From contig CAWAJB010000020.1 in NCBI GenBank assembly GCA_963782185.1, positions 186,001 to 250,000 of the forward strand: 64,000 bases of DNA, in the 5' to 3' direction. Position numbers and translations under genes: made by a program. The DNA is from RYN-230 sp963782185. GTDB lineage: Bacteria; Actinomycetota; Actinomycetes; Streptosporangiales; Streptosporangiaceae. Position 1 is the first letter of the stretch. Each line of letters begins with the position of its first letter. The notes under the pieces were generated by a model. That model saw nothing but the letters and a program-made list of their open reading frames with translations. It was not told the origin of the DNA and did not search any database. Shown one piece after another: positions 52,115 through 60,548 of the stretch.

Positions 52115-53101
52115 TTGAGATTCGCCGCGCGCCGTCTGGGCTTCTTCGTGGTCACCTTGTGGGCGGCGCTGACTCTCAACTTCCTGCTCCCCCGGCTGAT
52201 GCCGGGCAACCCGGCACTCGCCATGCTGGCCAAGTTCCACGGGCAGATCGGCCCCGGCACGCTGCACGCGCTGGAAGTGCTGTTCGGGGTCAATACCCAG
52301 CAGAGCCTGTGGTCGCAGTACGTCGCCTACCTGCACCATGTATTCACCCTCAACTTCGGGCCGTCGCTCGACTTCTACCCAGAGTCGGTGACCTCGGTGA
52401 TCGGCAGCGCGATCTGGTGGACGGTCGGCCTGGTCGGCCTCGTCACGGTGCTGGCCTTCGTGCTCGGCACCGGGCTGGGCATCATCTCCGCCTGGCGGCG
52501 CGGCACCCGGGTGGACAGCGTGCTCCCGCCGGTGTTCGTGATCACCTCCGCAATCCCGTACTTCTGGATGGGCATGGTGCTCGTGCTGATCTTCGGGATC
52601 ACCCTGGGCTGGCTGCCCACCGAGGGCGGCTACTACGTGTCCACCGACAGCCCGGGCCTCAACCTCACGTACTTCCAGGACGTGCTGTCGCACGCCGCGC
52701 TGCCCGCGATCGCCCTGCTGATCACCACCATCGGCACCTGGATCCTGACCATGCGGAACACGATGATCACCACGCTGGCCGAGGACTACGTGCGGATGGC
52801 CCGGGCCAAGGGCCTGCCGGGCCGGCGGATCATGCTCGACTACGCGGCGCGCAACGCGATCCTGCCCAACCTGACTGGCTTCGCCATGTCCCTCGGCTTC
52901 GTGGTCGGCGGCGCGATCCTGATCGAGTACGTGTTCAACTACCCTGGGGTCGGTTACATGCTGCTGCAGGCGGTGCAGGGCGAGGACTACCCGCTCGAAC
53001 AGGCGCTCTTCCTGCTCATCACGGTCGCGGTTCTGGTGGCCATCCTGCTCGCCGACATCGCCACCGCACTGCTCGACCCGCGCACCAGGACGGGGGGCTA
53101 G
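52115..53101 (+). CDS. ABC transporter permease, DppB/OppB type
   Basis: 328-aa permease with six membrane segments. It begins LRFAARRLGFFVVTLWAALT from a TTG start; AGGAG lies six bases upstream, and the ATG at 52095 runs into a stop after seven codons, so TTG is the only workable start. The coupling loop reads TLAEDYVRMARAKGLPGRRI, MLDYAARNAILPNLTGFAMS (EAA motif region). The large N-terminal loop (residues 30-95) is typical of the B subunit. It pairs with the next permease. Confidence 0.93.
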   Translation: MRFAARRLGFFVVTLWAALTLNFLLPRLMPGNPALAMLAKFHGQIGPGTLHALEVLFGVNTQQSLWSQYVAYLHHVFTLNFGPSLDFYPESVTSVIGSAIWWTVGLVGLVTVLAFVLGTGLGIISAWRRGTRVDSVLPPVFVITSAIPYFWMGMVLVLIFGITLGWLPTEGGYYVSTDSPGLNLTYFQDVLSHAALPAIALLITTIGTWILTMRNTMITTLAEDYVRMARAKGLPGRRIMLDYAARNAILPNLTGFAMSLGFVVGGAILIEYVFNYPGVGYMLLQAVQGEDYPLEQALFLLITVAVLVAILLADIATALLDPRTRTGG

Positions 53102-53103
53102 CC

Positions 53104-54084
53104 ATGTCCCTGCCAATCTCCGGCGTCCCCACCGCCCCGGACGCCGCCGGCCCGCTGCCCGGCGCCGAGCCCACCAGCGCCGGGGCCGGGCCGTCCGGGC
53201 AGCAGCCGGCCCGGCACGCGCTGGCCCGGATGGGCCGGGCCATCCGGTCCAACCGCAAGGCGACGGCCGGCACCATCCTGCTGGCCATCTTCCTGTTCGC
53301 CGCGCTGTTCCCCGGGCTGATCGCCAAGGACGACCCGGCGGCCGACGCCTACCAGCCGAAACTCGGGATCTCCACCGCCCACCTGCTCGGCACCACGGCG
53401 CAGGGCCAGGACATGTGGGCGCAGCTGGTCTGGGGCACCCGGGACGTGATGATCATCGCGTTCGTGGTCGGGCTGGCGGCGACCGGGATCGCCGTGCTGA
53501 TCGGCGTGGCCGCCGCCTTCCTGGGCGGGCTGTGGGACGGCTCGCTCAGCCTGCTCACCGACGTGCTGCTGGTCATCCCGCTGTTCCCGCTGCTGATCAT
53601 CATCGCCGGCTACGCGCACGGCGGCGGCACGCTGGTGCTCATCCTGGTCATCACGGTCACCAGCTGGTCTTATACCGCCCGCCAGCTCCGGTCGCAGGCA
53701 CTCTCCCTGCGCAAGCGGGACTACCTGGAGGCGGCGCGGGTCCGCGGCGAGCGGCGGCTCTACATCGTCGTGGTGGAGATCATCCCCACGATGACCTCGC
53801 TGATCGTGGCCGCCTTCCTGACCAACGCGCTGTACGCGGTGCTGTTCGCATCCAGCCTGCAGTTCATCGGCCTGGGCAACCCGAACACGCAGAGCTGGGG
53901 GACGATGCTCTACTGGGCGCAGAACGAGGCCGCGCTGCAGACCGGTCAGCCCATGTGGGCCATCGCCCCCGGCGCCTGCATTGCCGCACTCGGGGCCGCG
54001 TTCGCCCTGCTCAACTACGCCTTCGACGAGATCGGCAACCCCGCGCTGCGGCCGGTGCGAAGGAAGCGGGTGACCCGTGCCTGA
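53104..54084 (+). CDS. ABC transporter permease, DppC/OppC type
   Basis: 326-aa second permease. After a Pro/Ala-rich cytoplasmic start of about 35 residues come ATAGTILLAIFLFAALFPGL and the C-subunit loop HLLGTTAQGQDMWAQLVWGT, RDVMIIAFVVGL. The coupling segment is LRSQALSLRKRDYLEAARVR, GERRLYIVVVEIIPTMTSLI (EAA motif). Its ATG follows the upstream stop by two bases, and its stop overlaps the ATPase gene by eight bases. It forms a heterodimer with the upstream permease. Confidence 0.93.
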   Translation: MSLPISGVPTAPDAAGPLPGAEPTSAGAGPSGQQPARHALARMGRAIRSNRKATAGTILLAIFLFAALFPGLIAKDDPAADAYQPKLGISTAHLLGTTAQGQDMWAQLVWGTRDVMIIAFVVGLAATGIAVLIGVAAAFLGGLWDGSLSLLTDVLLVIPLFPLLIIIAGYAHGGGTLVLILVITVTSWSYTARQLRSQALSLRKRDYLEAARVRGERRLYIVVVEIIPTMTSLIVAAFLTNALYAVLFASSLQFIGLGNPNTQSWGTMLYWAQNEAALQTGQPMWAIAPGACIAALGAAFALLNYAFDEIGNPALRPVRRKRVTRA

Positions 54085-55180
54085 CCAGATCCGCCACGGC
54101 CCGATTCTGCAGGTCAGCGGCCTGACCGTAGAGTACGCCATGGAGCGCGGCGCGGTCCGCGCGGTCGAGGACGTGACCTTCGACCTGGCCCCCGGTGAGT
54201 TCATCGGCGTGGTCGGGGAGTCCGGCTGCGGCAAATCCACCATGCTCTTCGCGATCGCCCAGCTGCTGGCCCCGCCGGCCGAGATCACCAGCGGCAGCGT
54301 GACCTTCCAGGGCCGCAGCCTGGTCGGGCTGACCGACACCCAGCTCGCCGCCGTGCGCTGGAAGGACCTGTCCGTGGTCATGCAGAGCGCAATGAACGCG
54401 CTGAACCCGGTCATGTCGATCGGCGCGCAGTTCAGGGACGCGATGCGGGCCCACGGCGTGACCTCCAAGGCCGAGATCGCCGGGCGGTCCGCCGAGGTGC
54501 TCCGCATGGTCGGGATCGACCCGGTGCACCTCAAGAGTTACCCGCACCAGCTCTCCGGCGGGATGCGGCAGCGGTCCATGATCGCGATGGCCATGCTGTT
54601 CACGCCGGACCTGGTGATCATGGACGAGCCGACCTCGGCTCTGGACGTGGTGGCGCAGCGATCGCTGATGGTGCAGATCAAGGACCTGCAGCAGCGGCTC
54701 GGATTCGCGATCATCTTCGTCACCCACGACATGTCCCTGGTCCGCCACTTCTCCGACCGGCTGATGGTGATGTACGCGGGGCAGGTGGCCGAGTACGGCC
54801 CGACCCAGCAGGTCTTCGACACCCCGCTGCACCCGTACAGCATCGGGCTGATGGAGGCGTTCCCCTCGATCCGCGGGCCCCGGCTGCCGCTCACCGGCAT
54901 CCCGGGCAGCCCGCCGGACCTGGCCCGGCCCCCGGCGGGATGCCGGTTCGCACCGCGCTGCCCGAAGGTCATGGACGAATGCCGGGCGACGCCGCCCGGG
55001 CTCTACCAGGTCGGCCAGGTGCAGGTCCGCTGCCTGCTGCACAGTCCAACCCAAGGACCAACCCAAAATCTCCGCAACGAAAACCTCGCGCCCGGCTCCC
55101 CAGGCGACAGCGTGAGCAGCGTGGCCCCCGGCGGCGCCGCGGGGAGCGTGGCCACCGAGGAAGGCGGCAGCGATGAGTGA
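54077..55180 (+). CDS. ABC transporter ATP-binding protein, DppD/OppD type
   Basis: 367 aa. Walker A GESGCGKSTMLFAIAQLL, signature YPHQLSGGMRQRSMIAMAM, Walker B LVIMDEPTSALDVVAQRSLM and H-loop IFVTHDMSLVRHF. The C-terminal oligopeptide-transporter domain carries the Cys cluster GCRFAPRCPKVMDECRA, which binds an iron-sulfur cluster in some relatives. GTG at 54077 is preceded by AGGAAG, and the gene overlaps both neighbours by eight bases. A polar tail of about 45 residues ends the protein. Confidence 0.94.
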   Translation: MPDQIRHGPILQVSGLTVEYAMERGAVRAVEDVTFDLAPGEFIGVVGESGCGKSTMLFAIAQLLAPPAEITSGSVTFQGRSLVGLTDTQLAAVRWKDLSVVMQSAMNALNPVMSIGAQFRDAMRAHGVTSKAEIAGRSAEVLRMVGIDPVHLKSYPHQLSGGMRQRSMIAMAMLFTPDLVIMDEPTSALDVVAQRSLMVQIKDLQQRLGFAIIFVTHDMSLVRHFSDRLMVMYAGQVAEYGPTQQVFDTPLHPYSIGLMEAFPSIRGPRLPLTGIPGSPPDLARPPAGCRFAPRCPKVMDECRATPPGLYQVGQVQVRCLLHSPTQGPTQNLRNENLAPGSPGDSVSSVAPGGAAGSVATEEGGSDE

Positions 55181-56207
55181 CGCCGCGGCCCAGAGCAGCC
55201 CGGGCCAGGCCGACACTGGGCCGCTGCTGCGCACGGAAGGACTCACCAAGCACTTCAAGATCGGGAACGCGCTGTCCCGCCGGACCCTGCACGCGGTCGA
55301 TGACGTCAGCCTGGATATCGGGGAACGGGAGATCGTCGCGCTCGCCGGGGAGAGCGGCAGCGGCAAGAGCACCATCGCCCGGCTGCTGGCCAAGCTGTAC
55401 AAGCCGACCAGCGGCGAGATCTACTTCCAGGGCCAGCCGGTGTCGCGGCTGCGCTCGCGCGCCGACACCCTGCGCTACACGGGGCTGGTCCCGATGGTCT
55501 TCCAGGACCCGTTCAGCTCCATCAACCCGGTGCTGCGGATCTCGCACGGCGTGCGCCGCGGCCTCAAGCTGCACCGGCCGGAACTGTCGGCGGCGCAGCG
55601 GCACGCCGAGGCGGAACGGGTCTTCGAGGTGGTGGGGCTGACCCCGGCGAGTGAGGTGCTGCAGCGCTTCCCGCATGAGCTGAGCGGCGGCCAGCGCCAG
55701 CGGGTCGGCTTCGCGCAGGCCCTGGCGCTGCGGCCGAAACTCATCCTGGCCGATGAGCCGGTGTCCATGCTGGACGTGTCCATCCGGATCGGGCTGCTGA
55801 ACCTGATGGCCCGGCTGCGCGACGAGGAAGGGGTCTCGATCCTCTACATCACCCACGACATCGCCAGTGCGCGCTACATCGCGGACCGGCTCATCGTGAT
55901 GTACGCGGGACAGATCGCGGAGTCCGGCCCGGTCGAGGAGGTGCTGGCGGCGCCGAAGCACCCGTACACCCAGCTGCTGCTGTCCGCGGTGCCTGACCCG
56001 CGGGCCCCGCTGGACGTCACCGCGGAGACCGACCGCGGCGAGCCGCCCCGGGTCATCGACCCGGTCCCCGGCTGCCGGTTCCGCTGGCGCTGCCCGCTGG
56101 CCATCGCCCAGTGCCACGAGGCCACCCCGGCCCTGGCCGAGCTGGGCCCGCGGCACGCGGCGGCGTGCTTCGTGGCCCAGGCCGGCGCGGAAGTGAAGGC
56201 CTTCTGA
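55173..56207 (+). CDS. ABC transporter ATP-binding protein, DppF/OppF type
   Basis: 344 aa. Walker A AGESGSGKSTIARLLAKLY, Q-loop MVFQDPFSSINPVLRI, signature FPHELSGGQRQRVGFAQALA, Walker B LILADEPVSMLDVSIRIGLL and H-loop YITHDIASARYIADRL. The C-terminal Cys cluster is present (GCRFRWRCPLAIAQCHEA). It pairs with the upstream ATPase to power the transporter. Its ATG overlaps the upstream stop by eight bases, and the GH4 gene follows 16 bases later. Confidence 0.94.
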   Translation: MSDAAAQSSPGQADTGPLLRTEGLTKHFKIGNALSRRTLHAVDDVSLDIGEREIVALAGESGSGKSTIARLLAKLYKPTSGEIYFQGQPVSRLRSRADTLRYTGLVPMVFQDPFSSINPVLRISHGVRRGLKLHRPELSAAQRHAEAERVFEVVGLTPASEVLQRFPHELSGGQRQRVGFAQALALRPKLILADEPVSMLDVSIRIGLLNLMARLRDEEGVSILYITHDIASARYIADRLIVMYAGQIAESGPVEEVLAAPKHPYTQLLLSAVPDPRAPLDVTAETDRGEPPRVIDPVPGCRFRWRCPLAIAQCHEATPALAELGPRHAAACFVAQAGAEVKAF

Positions 56208-56223
56208 TGAGGGAGCGCTGCTG

Positions 56224-57489
56224 ATGAAGATCGCAGTGGTGGGCGGCGGATCGACCTACACGCCGGAACTGGTCAACGGGGTGGCCCGGCTCACGGGCCC
56301 GCTCAAGGTCACCGAGCTGGTCCTGGTCAACCCCGACGAGAGCAGGCTGGCCGCGGTCGGGCCGGTGTCGGCCCGGATCATGCGTGCCTACGGGCACCCG
56401 GCCCGGGTCAGCTGGACGACGAGCCTGGATGAGGGGCTCGACGGGGCGGGCGCGGTCCTGCTCCAGCTGCGGGTCGGCGGCCAGGCTGCCCGGCAGCGGG
56501 ACGAGACCTGGCCGCTGGAGTGCGGCTGCGTGGGGCAGGAGACCACCGGCGCGGGCGGGCTGGCCAAGGCGCTGCGCACGGTGCCGATCGTGCTGGACAT
56601 CGCGGAACGGGCCCGGCAGCGGGCCGACCCGGACGCCTGGATCATCGACTTCACCAACCCGGTCGGTATCGTGACCCGCGCCCTGCTGGACGCCGGCCAC
56701 CGCGCGGTCGGCCTGTGCAACGTGGCGATCGGGTTCCAGCGGCTGTTCGCCCGGCTGCTCGGCACCGGGCCGGACCAGGTCCTGCTGGAGCACGTCGGCC
56801 TGAACCACCTGACCTGGGAGCGGTCGGTCATCGTGGACGGCACCGACGAGCTGCCCGGGCTGATCGCGGCGCACGGCGAGGAGATCGCCACGCACACCGG
56901 CCTGCCTGCCTCGGTCAGCCGCGACCTGGGCGCGGTGCCCTCCTATTACCTGCGCTACTTCTACGCGCATGACGCGGTGGTCGCGGAGGAGCGGACCGGC
57001 CCGACCCGGGCTGAGGAGGTCGCGGCGATCGAGCGGGAACTGCTGGAGATGTACGCCGACCCGGCCCTCGACCACAAGCCGGGCCTGCTGTCCGAGCGCG
57101 GTGGCGCGTTCTACTCCGAGGCGGCGGTGGCCCTGCTCGCCTCGCTGCTCGGCGACACCGGGGACACTCAGGTGGTCAACGTCCGGAACGGGGGCACGTT
57201 CCCGTTCCTGCCCGCCGACGCGGTGATCGAGGTGCCCGCGCTGATCGGCGCGGACGGCGCCCGCCCGGTGCTGGCCGCGCCGCTGCCGCCGCTGATGCGC
57301 GGGCTGATCGCGCATGTGTCCGCGTATGAGGAACTGGCTGTGGACGCGGCGCTGCGGGGCGGCCGGGACCGGCTGCGCGCGGCGCTGCTGGCCCATCCCC
57401 TGGTCGGCCAGCTGGACCTGGCCGACGGGCTGGCCGACCGCCTCATCGCGGAGAACCGGGCCTTCCTGCCCTGGACGGGCGGCGCATGA
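56224..57489 (+). CDS. GH4 glycosidase (6-phospho-beta-glucosidase type, NAD/metal dependent)
   Basis: 421 aa, full length for GH4. NAD-binding MKIAVVGGGSTYTPELVNG at the N-terminus, then LLQLRVGGQAARQRDE and CVGQETTGAGGLAKALRT. The metal ligands are Cys 165 in VGLCNVAIGFQRLF and His 195 in VGLNHLTWERSV. GH4 enzymes use transient oxidation at C3 and need NAD+ with Mn2+ or similar. This clade usually cleaves 6-phospho-beta-glucosides, which fits two kinase genes and no PTS in the operon. A non-phosphorylated substrate cannot be excluded. It is coupled to the last gene by ATGA. Confidence 0.92.
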   Translation: MKIAVVGGGSTYTPELVNGVARLTGPLKVTELVLVNPDESRLAAVGPVSARIMRAYGHPARVSWTTSLDEGLDGAGAVLLQLRVGGQAARQRDETWPLECGCVGQETTGAGGLAKALRTVPIVLDIAERARQRADPDAWIIDFTNPVGIVTRALLDAGHRAVGLCNVAIGFQRLFARLLGTGPDQVLLEHVGLNHLTWERSVIVDGTDELPGLIAAHGEEIATHTGLPASVSRDLGAVPSYYLRYFYAHDAVVAEERTGPTRAEEVAAIERELLEMYADPALDHKPGLLSERGGAFYSEAAVALLASLLGDTGDTQVVNVRNGGTFPFLPADAVIEVPALIGADGARPVLAAPLPPLMRGLIAHVSAYEELAVDAALRGGRDRLRAALLAHPLVGQLDLADGLADRLIAENRAFLPWTGGA

Positions 57490-58517
57490 CGGCGCCCCCG
57501 GACCCGGTGGAACCGCCCGCCGTCCTGGCCATCGACGGGGGAAACAGCAAGACCGATATCGCGCTGGTGGCCGCGGACGGGACGCTGCTGGCCGGAGGCC
57601 GCGGTCCCGGGGTACGCACGTTCCCCACGGCGCCCGTGCTGGCCGCGATCGGCAAGATGATCGGCGCGGCCGCCGTCAACGCGGGGCTGCCGGGCGGGTG
57701 GCCGGTGGCGGCCCACACCGTGGCCTGCATGGCCAACGCCGACCTGCCCGAGGAGGAGGAACAGCTCGCCGCCATGATCGCGGCGGCCGGATGGAGCACG
57801 ACCACCGAGGTCGCCAACGACACGTTCGCGGTGCTCCGGGCCGGCCTGGACACGCCCCGCGGCCAGCCCTGGGGCGTGGCGGTGACCTGCGGTGCCGGGA
57901 TCAACTGCGTGGGCGTCGCGCCGGACGGCCGGTCCACCGGGTTCCTCGCGCTGGGCGGCATCACCGGCGACTGGGGCGGCGCCTACGGTCTCGGCCGGGC
58001 CGCGCTGTGGTGGGCGATCCGCGCCGAGGACGGCCGGGGACCGCAGACTGCCCTGCGCCAGGTGGTGGCCGGCCATTTCGGCGTGCCCGAGGTGCGCGAC
58101 GTCGCGGTGGCGATCCACCTCGGCAAGATCTCCGGGGACGACCTGCAGGGCCTGGCCGCGCCGCTGCTGGCCGCCGCCGTCCAGGGCGATCAGGTGGCAC
58201 GCGACCTGGTCAGCCGGCTGGCCGACGAGATCGTCACGATGGCGGGCACGGTGATCCGGCGGCTCGGCCTGGCCGGCCAGACGGTCCCGGTCGTGCTGGG
58301 CGGCGGGGTGCTCACCGCCCGGGACCCGCAACTCCTCGGCTGGATCACCGGGCGGCTGGCCGGCCAGGCGCCGGGCGCGACGGTCAGCGTGGTTGACGTG
58401 CCGCCCATCGCGGGCGCCGCCCTGCTCGGCCTGGACCGGGCCGGGGCCGGCCCGGCCGCCGAACGCCGCCTGCGCGCCGCGTACCCGCTGCCTCCCCGCT
58501 GCCGCCCCAGCCGCTGA
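57486..58517 (+). CDS. BadF/BadG-type sugar kinase (N-acetylglucosamine kinase-like)
   Basis: 343-aa ASKHA-fold kinase. Phosphate 1 loop VLAIDGGNSKTDIALVAADG, phosphate 2 loop VAVTCGAGINCVGV, then GGITGDWGGAYGLGRAALWW and the adenosine region VVLGGGVLTARDPQLL. Close relatives are annotated N-acetylglucosamine or glucosamine kinase. As the last gene of the operon it would phosphorylate the free sugar released by GH4, or the imported glycoside, while the ROK kinase does the other job. The ATG overlaps the GH4 stop. Sugar specificity is inferred only. Confidence 0.88.
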   Translation: MTAPPDPVEPPAVLAIDGGNSKTDIALVAADGTLLAGGRGPGVRTFPTAPVLAAIGKMIGAAAVNAGLPGGWPVAAHTVACMANADLPEEEEQLAAMIAAAGWSTTTEVANDTFAVLRAGLDTPRGQPWGVAVTCGAGINCVGVAPDGRSTGFLALGGITGDWGGAYGLGRAALWWAIRAEDGRGPQTALRQVVAGHFGVPEVRDVAVAIHLGKISGDDLQGLAAPLLAAAVQGDQVARDLVSRLADEIVTMAGTVIRRLGLAGQTVPVVLGGGVLTARDPQLLGWITGRLAGQAPGATVSVVDVPPIAGAALLGLDRAGAGPAAERRLRAAYPLPPRCRPSR

Positions 58518-58962
58518 CGCCGTCAGGGCCGCCCTGGCCGCCGCAGCCCAGCGCGGATGCCGGTCTGGTCCGATCGGGTGGACCCGGCCTTTCGCCTACC
58601 GTCATCGAGGATGGGGCTCTAGGGATTGGCGGGGCCGCCACTCTTAAAGGCAGGGGAATCCGGAATTCACCTCGCCGGGGGTGAGCAGGGCCCCGGACGC
58701 TGTCGCCATAGGACGTACACCGGATTCGTCCTCTGCATCCGCCCCTGACCTGCCCTTTGACCCGAGCACATGGTCCCGGGACGCCGGGGGATCTGGGCTG
58801 GCCGAACAGCCCGGGCCGTCTGGCCGGGCGGCCGGGACCGGGCGGCAAACGGACTAGGGACAAAGCCTCAGCCATGACAGGCTGCATTCCTCTGGGGGGC
58901 AGGCCGCGCATTTCCGACACAGGCATTAAGGAAAACAGCCCTACGGCAACGGGGCCAGCCTG
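58518..58962. other. 445-base intergenic region
   Basis: No gene with plausible composition was found. This region should hold the end of the GH4 operon and the lost 5' part or promoter of the next gene. No strong terminator hairpin or repeat was seen. An AT-richer patch (58905-58945, around ATTAAGGAAAACAGC) precedes the truncated gene. Confidence 0.4.
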
Positions 58963-59571
58963 GTGAAGACCCCGGTCCAGGCCGGGTACGCCACCACACC
59001 CGTGCTCACGTATACCGCGTACTCCCAGTTCAGCTCCGACATCCAGAACGGCAGCATCCACTACCCCTACAAGTGGGTCATGTATGACCCGGAGAAGTGG
59101 ACCAAGACCCCGGCCAGCGAGCAGAAGAACCCCGTCAAGTACATGACCCTGTTCGGCCACCTCGCCCACGCCCACGGCCTTAAGGTCATCCAGGCCCCGG
59201 CCCTGGACCTGGCCTGGGCCACCGGCTCGGTGCTCCCGATCCACCAGGGCGAGTCGGGCGACCAGTGGTTCGTCCGCGTCAACCTCGCCGGCGCGGCTGC
59301 GGCCGCTGGTAACGTCTTCGACCTGCAGAACGAGTCGAACACCACCTCCGGGGGCCAGTACGCGTGGATGTTCAACACCACCGCTAGCCAGGCGCGGACC
59401 GCGAACCCGAACGTCAAGGCCTACTCCGAGGTCGCGACCGACTTCGGCACCGCCGCCCAGATGGCCAGCGCCGCCAAGTCCATCAGGCCCGACGGCTACT
59501 ACGTCGCCGCCGCCGGCGATGTGCCTACCACGCTCCAGTTCTTCCAGACCATGAAGGCGGCTGGCTACTAA
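58963..59571 (+). CDS. N-terminally truncated secreted-type protein, TIM-barrel-like
   Basis: About 202 aa of an unrecognised family. It opens abruptly (KTPVQAGYATTPVLTYTAYS) with neither signal peptide nor ribosome site. Coding character extends a few codons upstream of the GTG (PYGNGASL) to a stop at about 58928, so the 5' part is probably missing. Content such as YKWVMYDPEKWTKTPASEQK, NPVKYMTLFGHLAHAHGLKV, IQAPALDLAW and FDLQNESNTTSGGQYAWMF suggests the beta/alpha strands of a glycosidase-like barrel. Codon use is slightly less GC-biased than neighbours. It may be a remnant. Confidence 0.5.
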   Translation: MKTPVQAGYATTPVLTYTAYSQFSSDIQNGSIHYPYKWVMYDPEKWTKTPASEQKNPVKYMTLFGHLAHAHGLKVIQAPALDLAWATGSVLPIHQGESGDQWFVRVNLAGAAAAAGNVFDLQNESNTTSGGQYAWMFNTTASQARTANPNVKAYSEVATDFGTAAQMASAAKSIRPDGYYVAAAGDVPTTLQFFQTMKAAGY

Positions 59572-59592
59572 GACCAGTTGCTGCCCGGGTTC

Positions 59593-60441
59593 TCATCCGC
59601 GTTGTCCAGGGCTGGGGGCCGTGAGGGCGTGGCAGGCGATGGCGGCGGCCGCGACCACGTTGAGGGAGTCCACACCGGCCGCCATGGCGTGCGGGGCCAT
59701 CGGGATGCACACGCACTCGTCAGCCTCGTGCCGCCAGCGGGAGGACAGCCCGTCACCCTCGGTGCCGAGCAGCAGCCCCACCCGGCCGTCCGGGTGGCTC
59801 CCGGGCCCGAGCGCGGCACTGATCGGTGTGGCGGACTGGTCCGGGGTCAGGGCGAGCAGCCGGAAGCCAGCCGCGCGCACCTGCGCCAGGCCGCCGTACC
59901 AGTCGGTCATCCGGGCGTACGGGATGGCGAAGACCGCCCCCATGGACACCTTCACCGCCCGCCGGTAGAGCGGGTCGGCGCAGCGGGGCGACAAGATCAC
60001 CGCGTCGGTGCCGAACGCCGCCGCGCAGCGGAAGATCGCCCCGACGTTGCCGTGGTCAACCAGGTCCTCCAGGACCACCACCCGCCGCGCGCCGTCCAGC
60101 ACCCGGTCCACCGCAGGCAGTTGGCGCCGGGCCATCGAGGCCAGCGCGCCCCGGTGCACCTGGTAGCCGGTGAGCTGGCGCGCGACCTCGTCGGGCACCA
60201 CGTAGACCGGGCCGCCACACTCCTGAGCCAGGCTGCCCAGCCGGGCCAGCCGCCCGGCCGTGACGAGCAGGGACCGGGCTGCGAAGCCCGCGGCGATGGC
60301 CCGGCGGATGACCTTTTCCCCTTCCGCGACGAAAACTCCGTCCCGCGACTCCATACTGAGACGCAGGGCGGAATCGGTCAGCGAGACGTAGTCGGCGAGC
60401 CGCGGATCGGCGGGGTCGCGTACCTCGATGGGGCCAGCCAC
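59593..60441 (-). CDS. TrmH/SpoU-family RNA 2'-O-methyltransferase
   Basis: 282-aa SPOUT methyltransferase acting on tRNA or rRNA ribose. An N-terminal substrate-binding domain (DGVFVAEGEKVIRRAIAAG) precedes the knotted SAM-binding domain. SPOUT motifs: VVVLEDLVDHGNVGAIFRCA (motif 1), VGLLLGTEGDGLSSRW (motif 2), and IPMAPHAMAAGVDSLNVVAA (motif 3). The knot and the catalytic Arg in NVGAIFR are intact. It converges with the truncated gene. The target nucleotide cannot be assigned. Confidence 0.92.
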   Translation of the reverse strand: MAGPIEVRDPADPRLADYVSLTDSALRLSMESRDGVFVAEGEKVIRRAIAAGFAARSLLVTAGRLARLGSLAQECGGPVYVVPDEVARQLTGYQVHRGALASMARRQLPAVDRVLDGARRVVVLEDLVDHGNVGAIFRCAAAFGTDAVILSPRCADPLYRRAVKVSMGAVFAIPYARMTDWYGGLAQVRAAGFRLLALTPDQSATPISAALGPGSHPDGRVGLLLGTEGDGLSSRWRHEADECVCIPMAPHAMAAGVDSLNVVAAAAIACHALTAPSPGQRG

Positions 60442-60548
60442 CCTGACAGATTACAAACCGCTCAACCGCCAGATCTGTCCCGCAATGCCCCGATAAAGTC
60501 GGGGAGCAATGCCGTGGGGGACCACGGACTTCCTGACCGAAGGACGCC

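Noticed and set aside
50594..53116. 840-aa minus-strand frame opposite the Opp permease genes
   Set aside because: Shadow of the binding-protein and permease genes; no domain, no ribosome site and biased composition.
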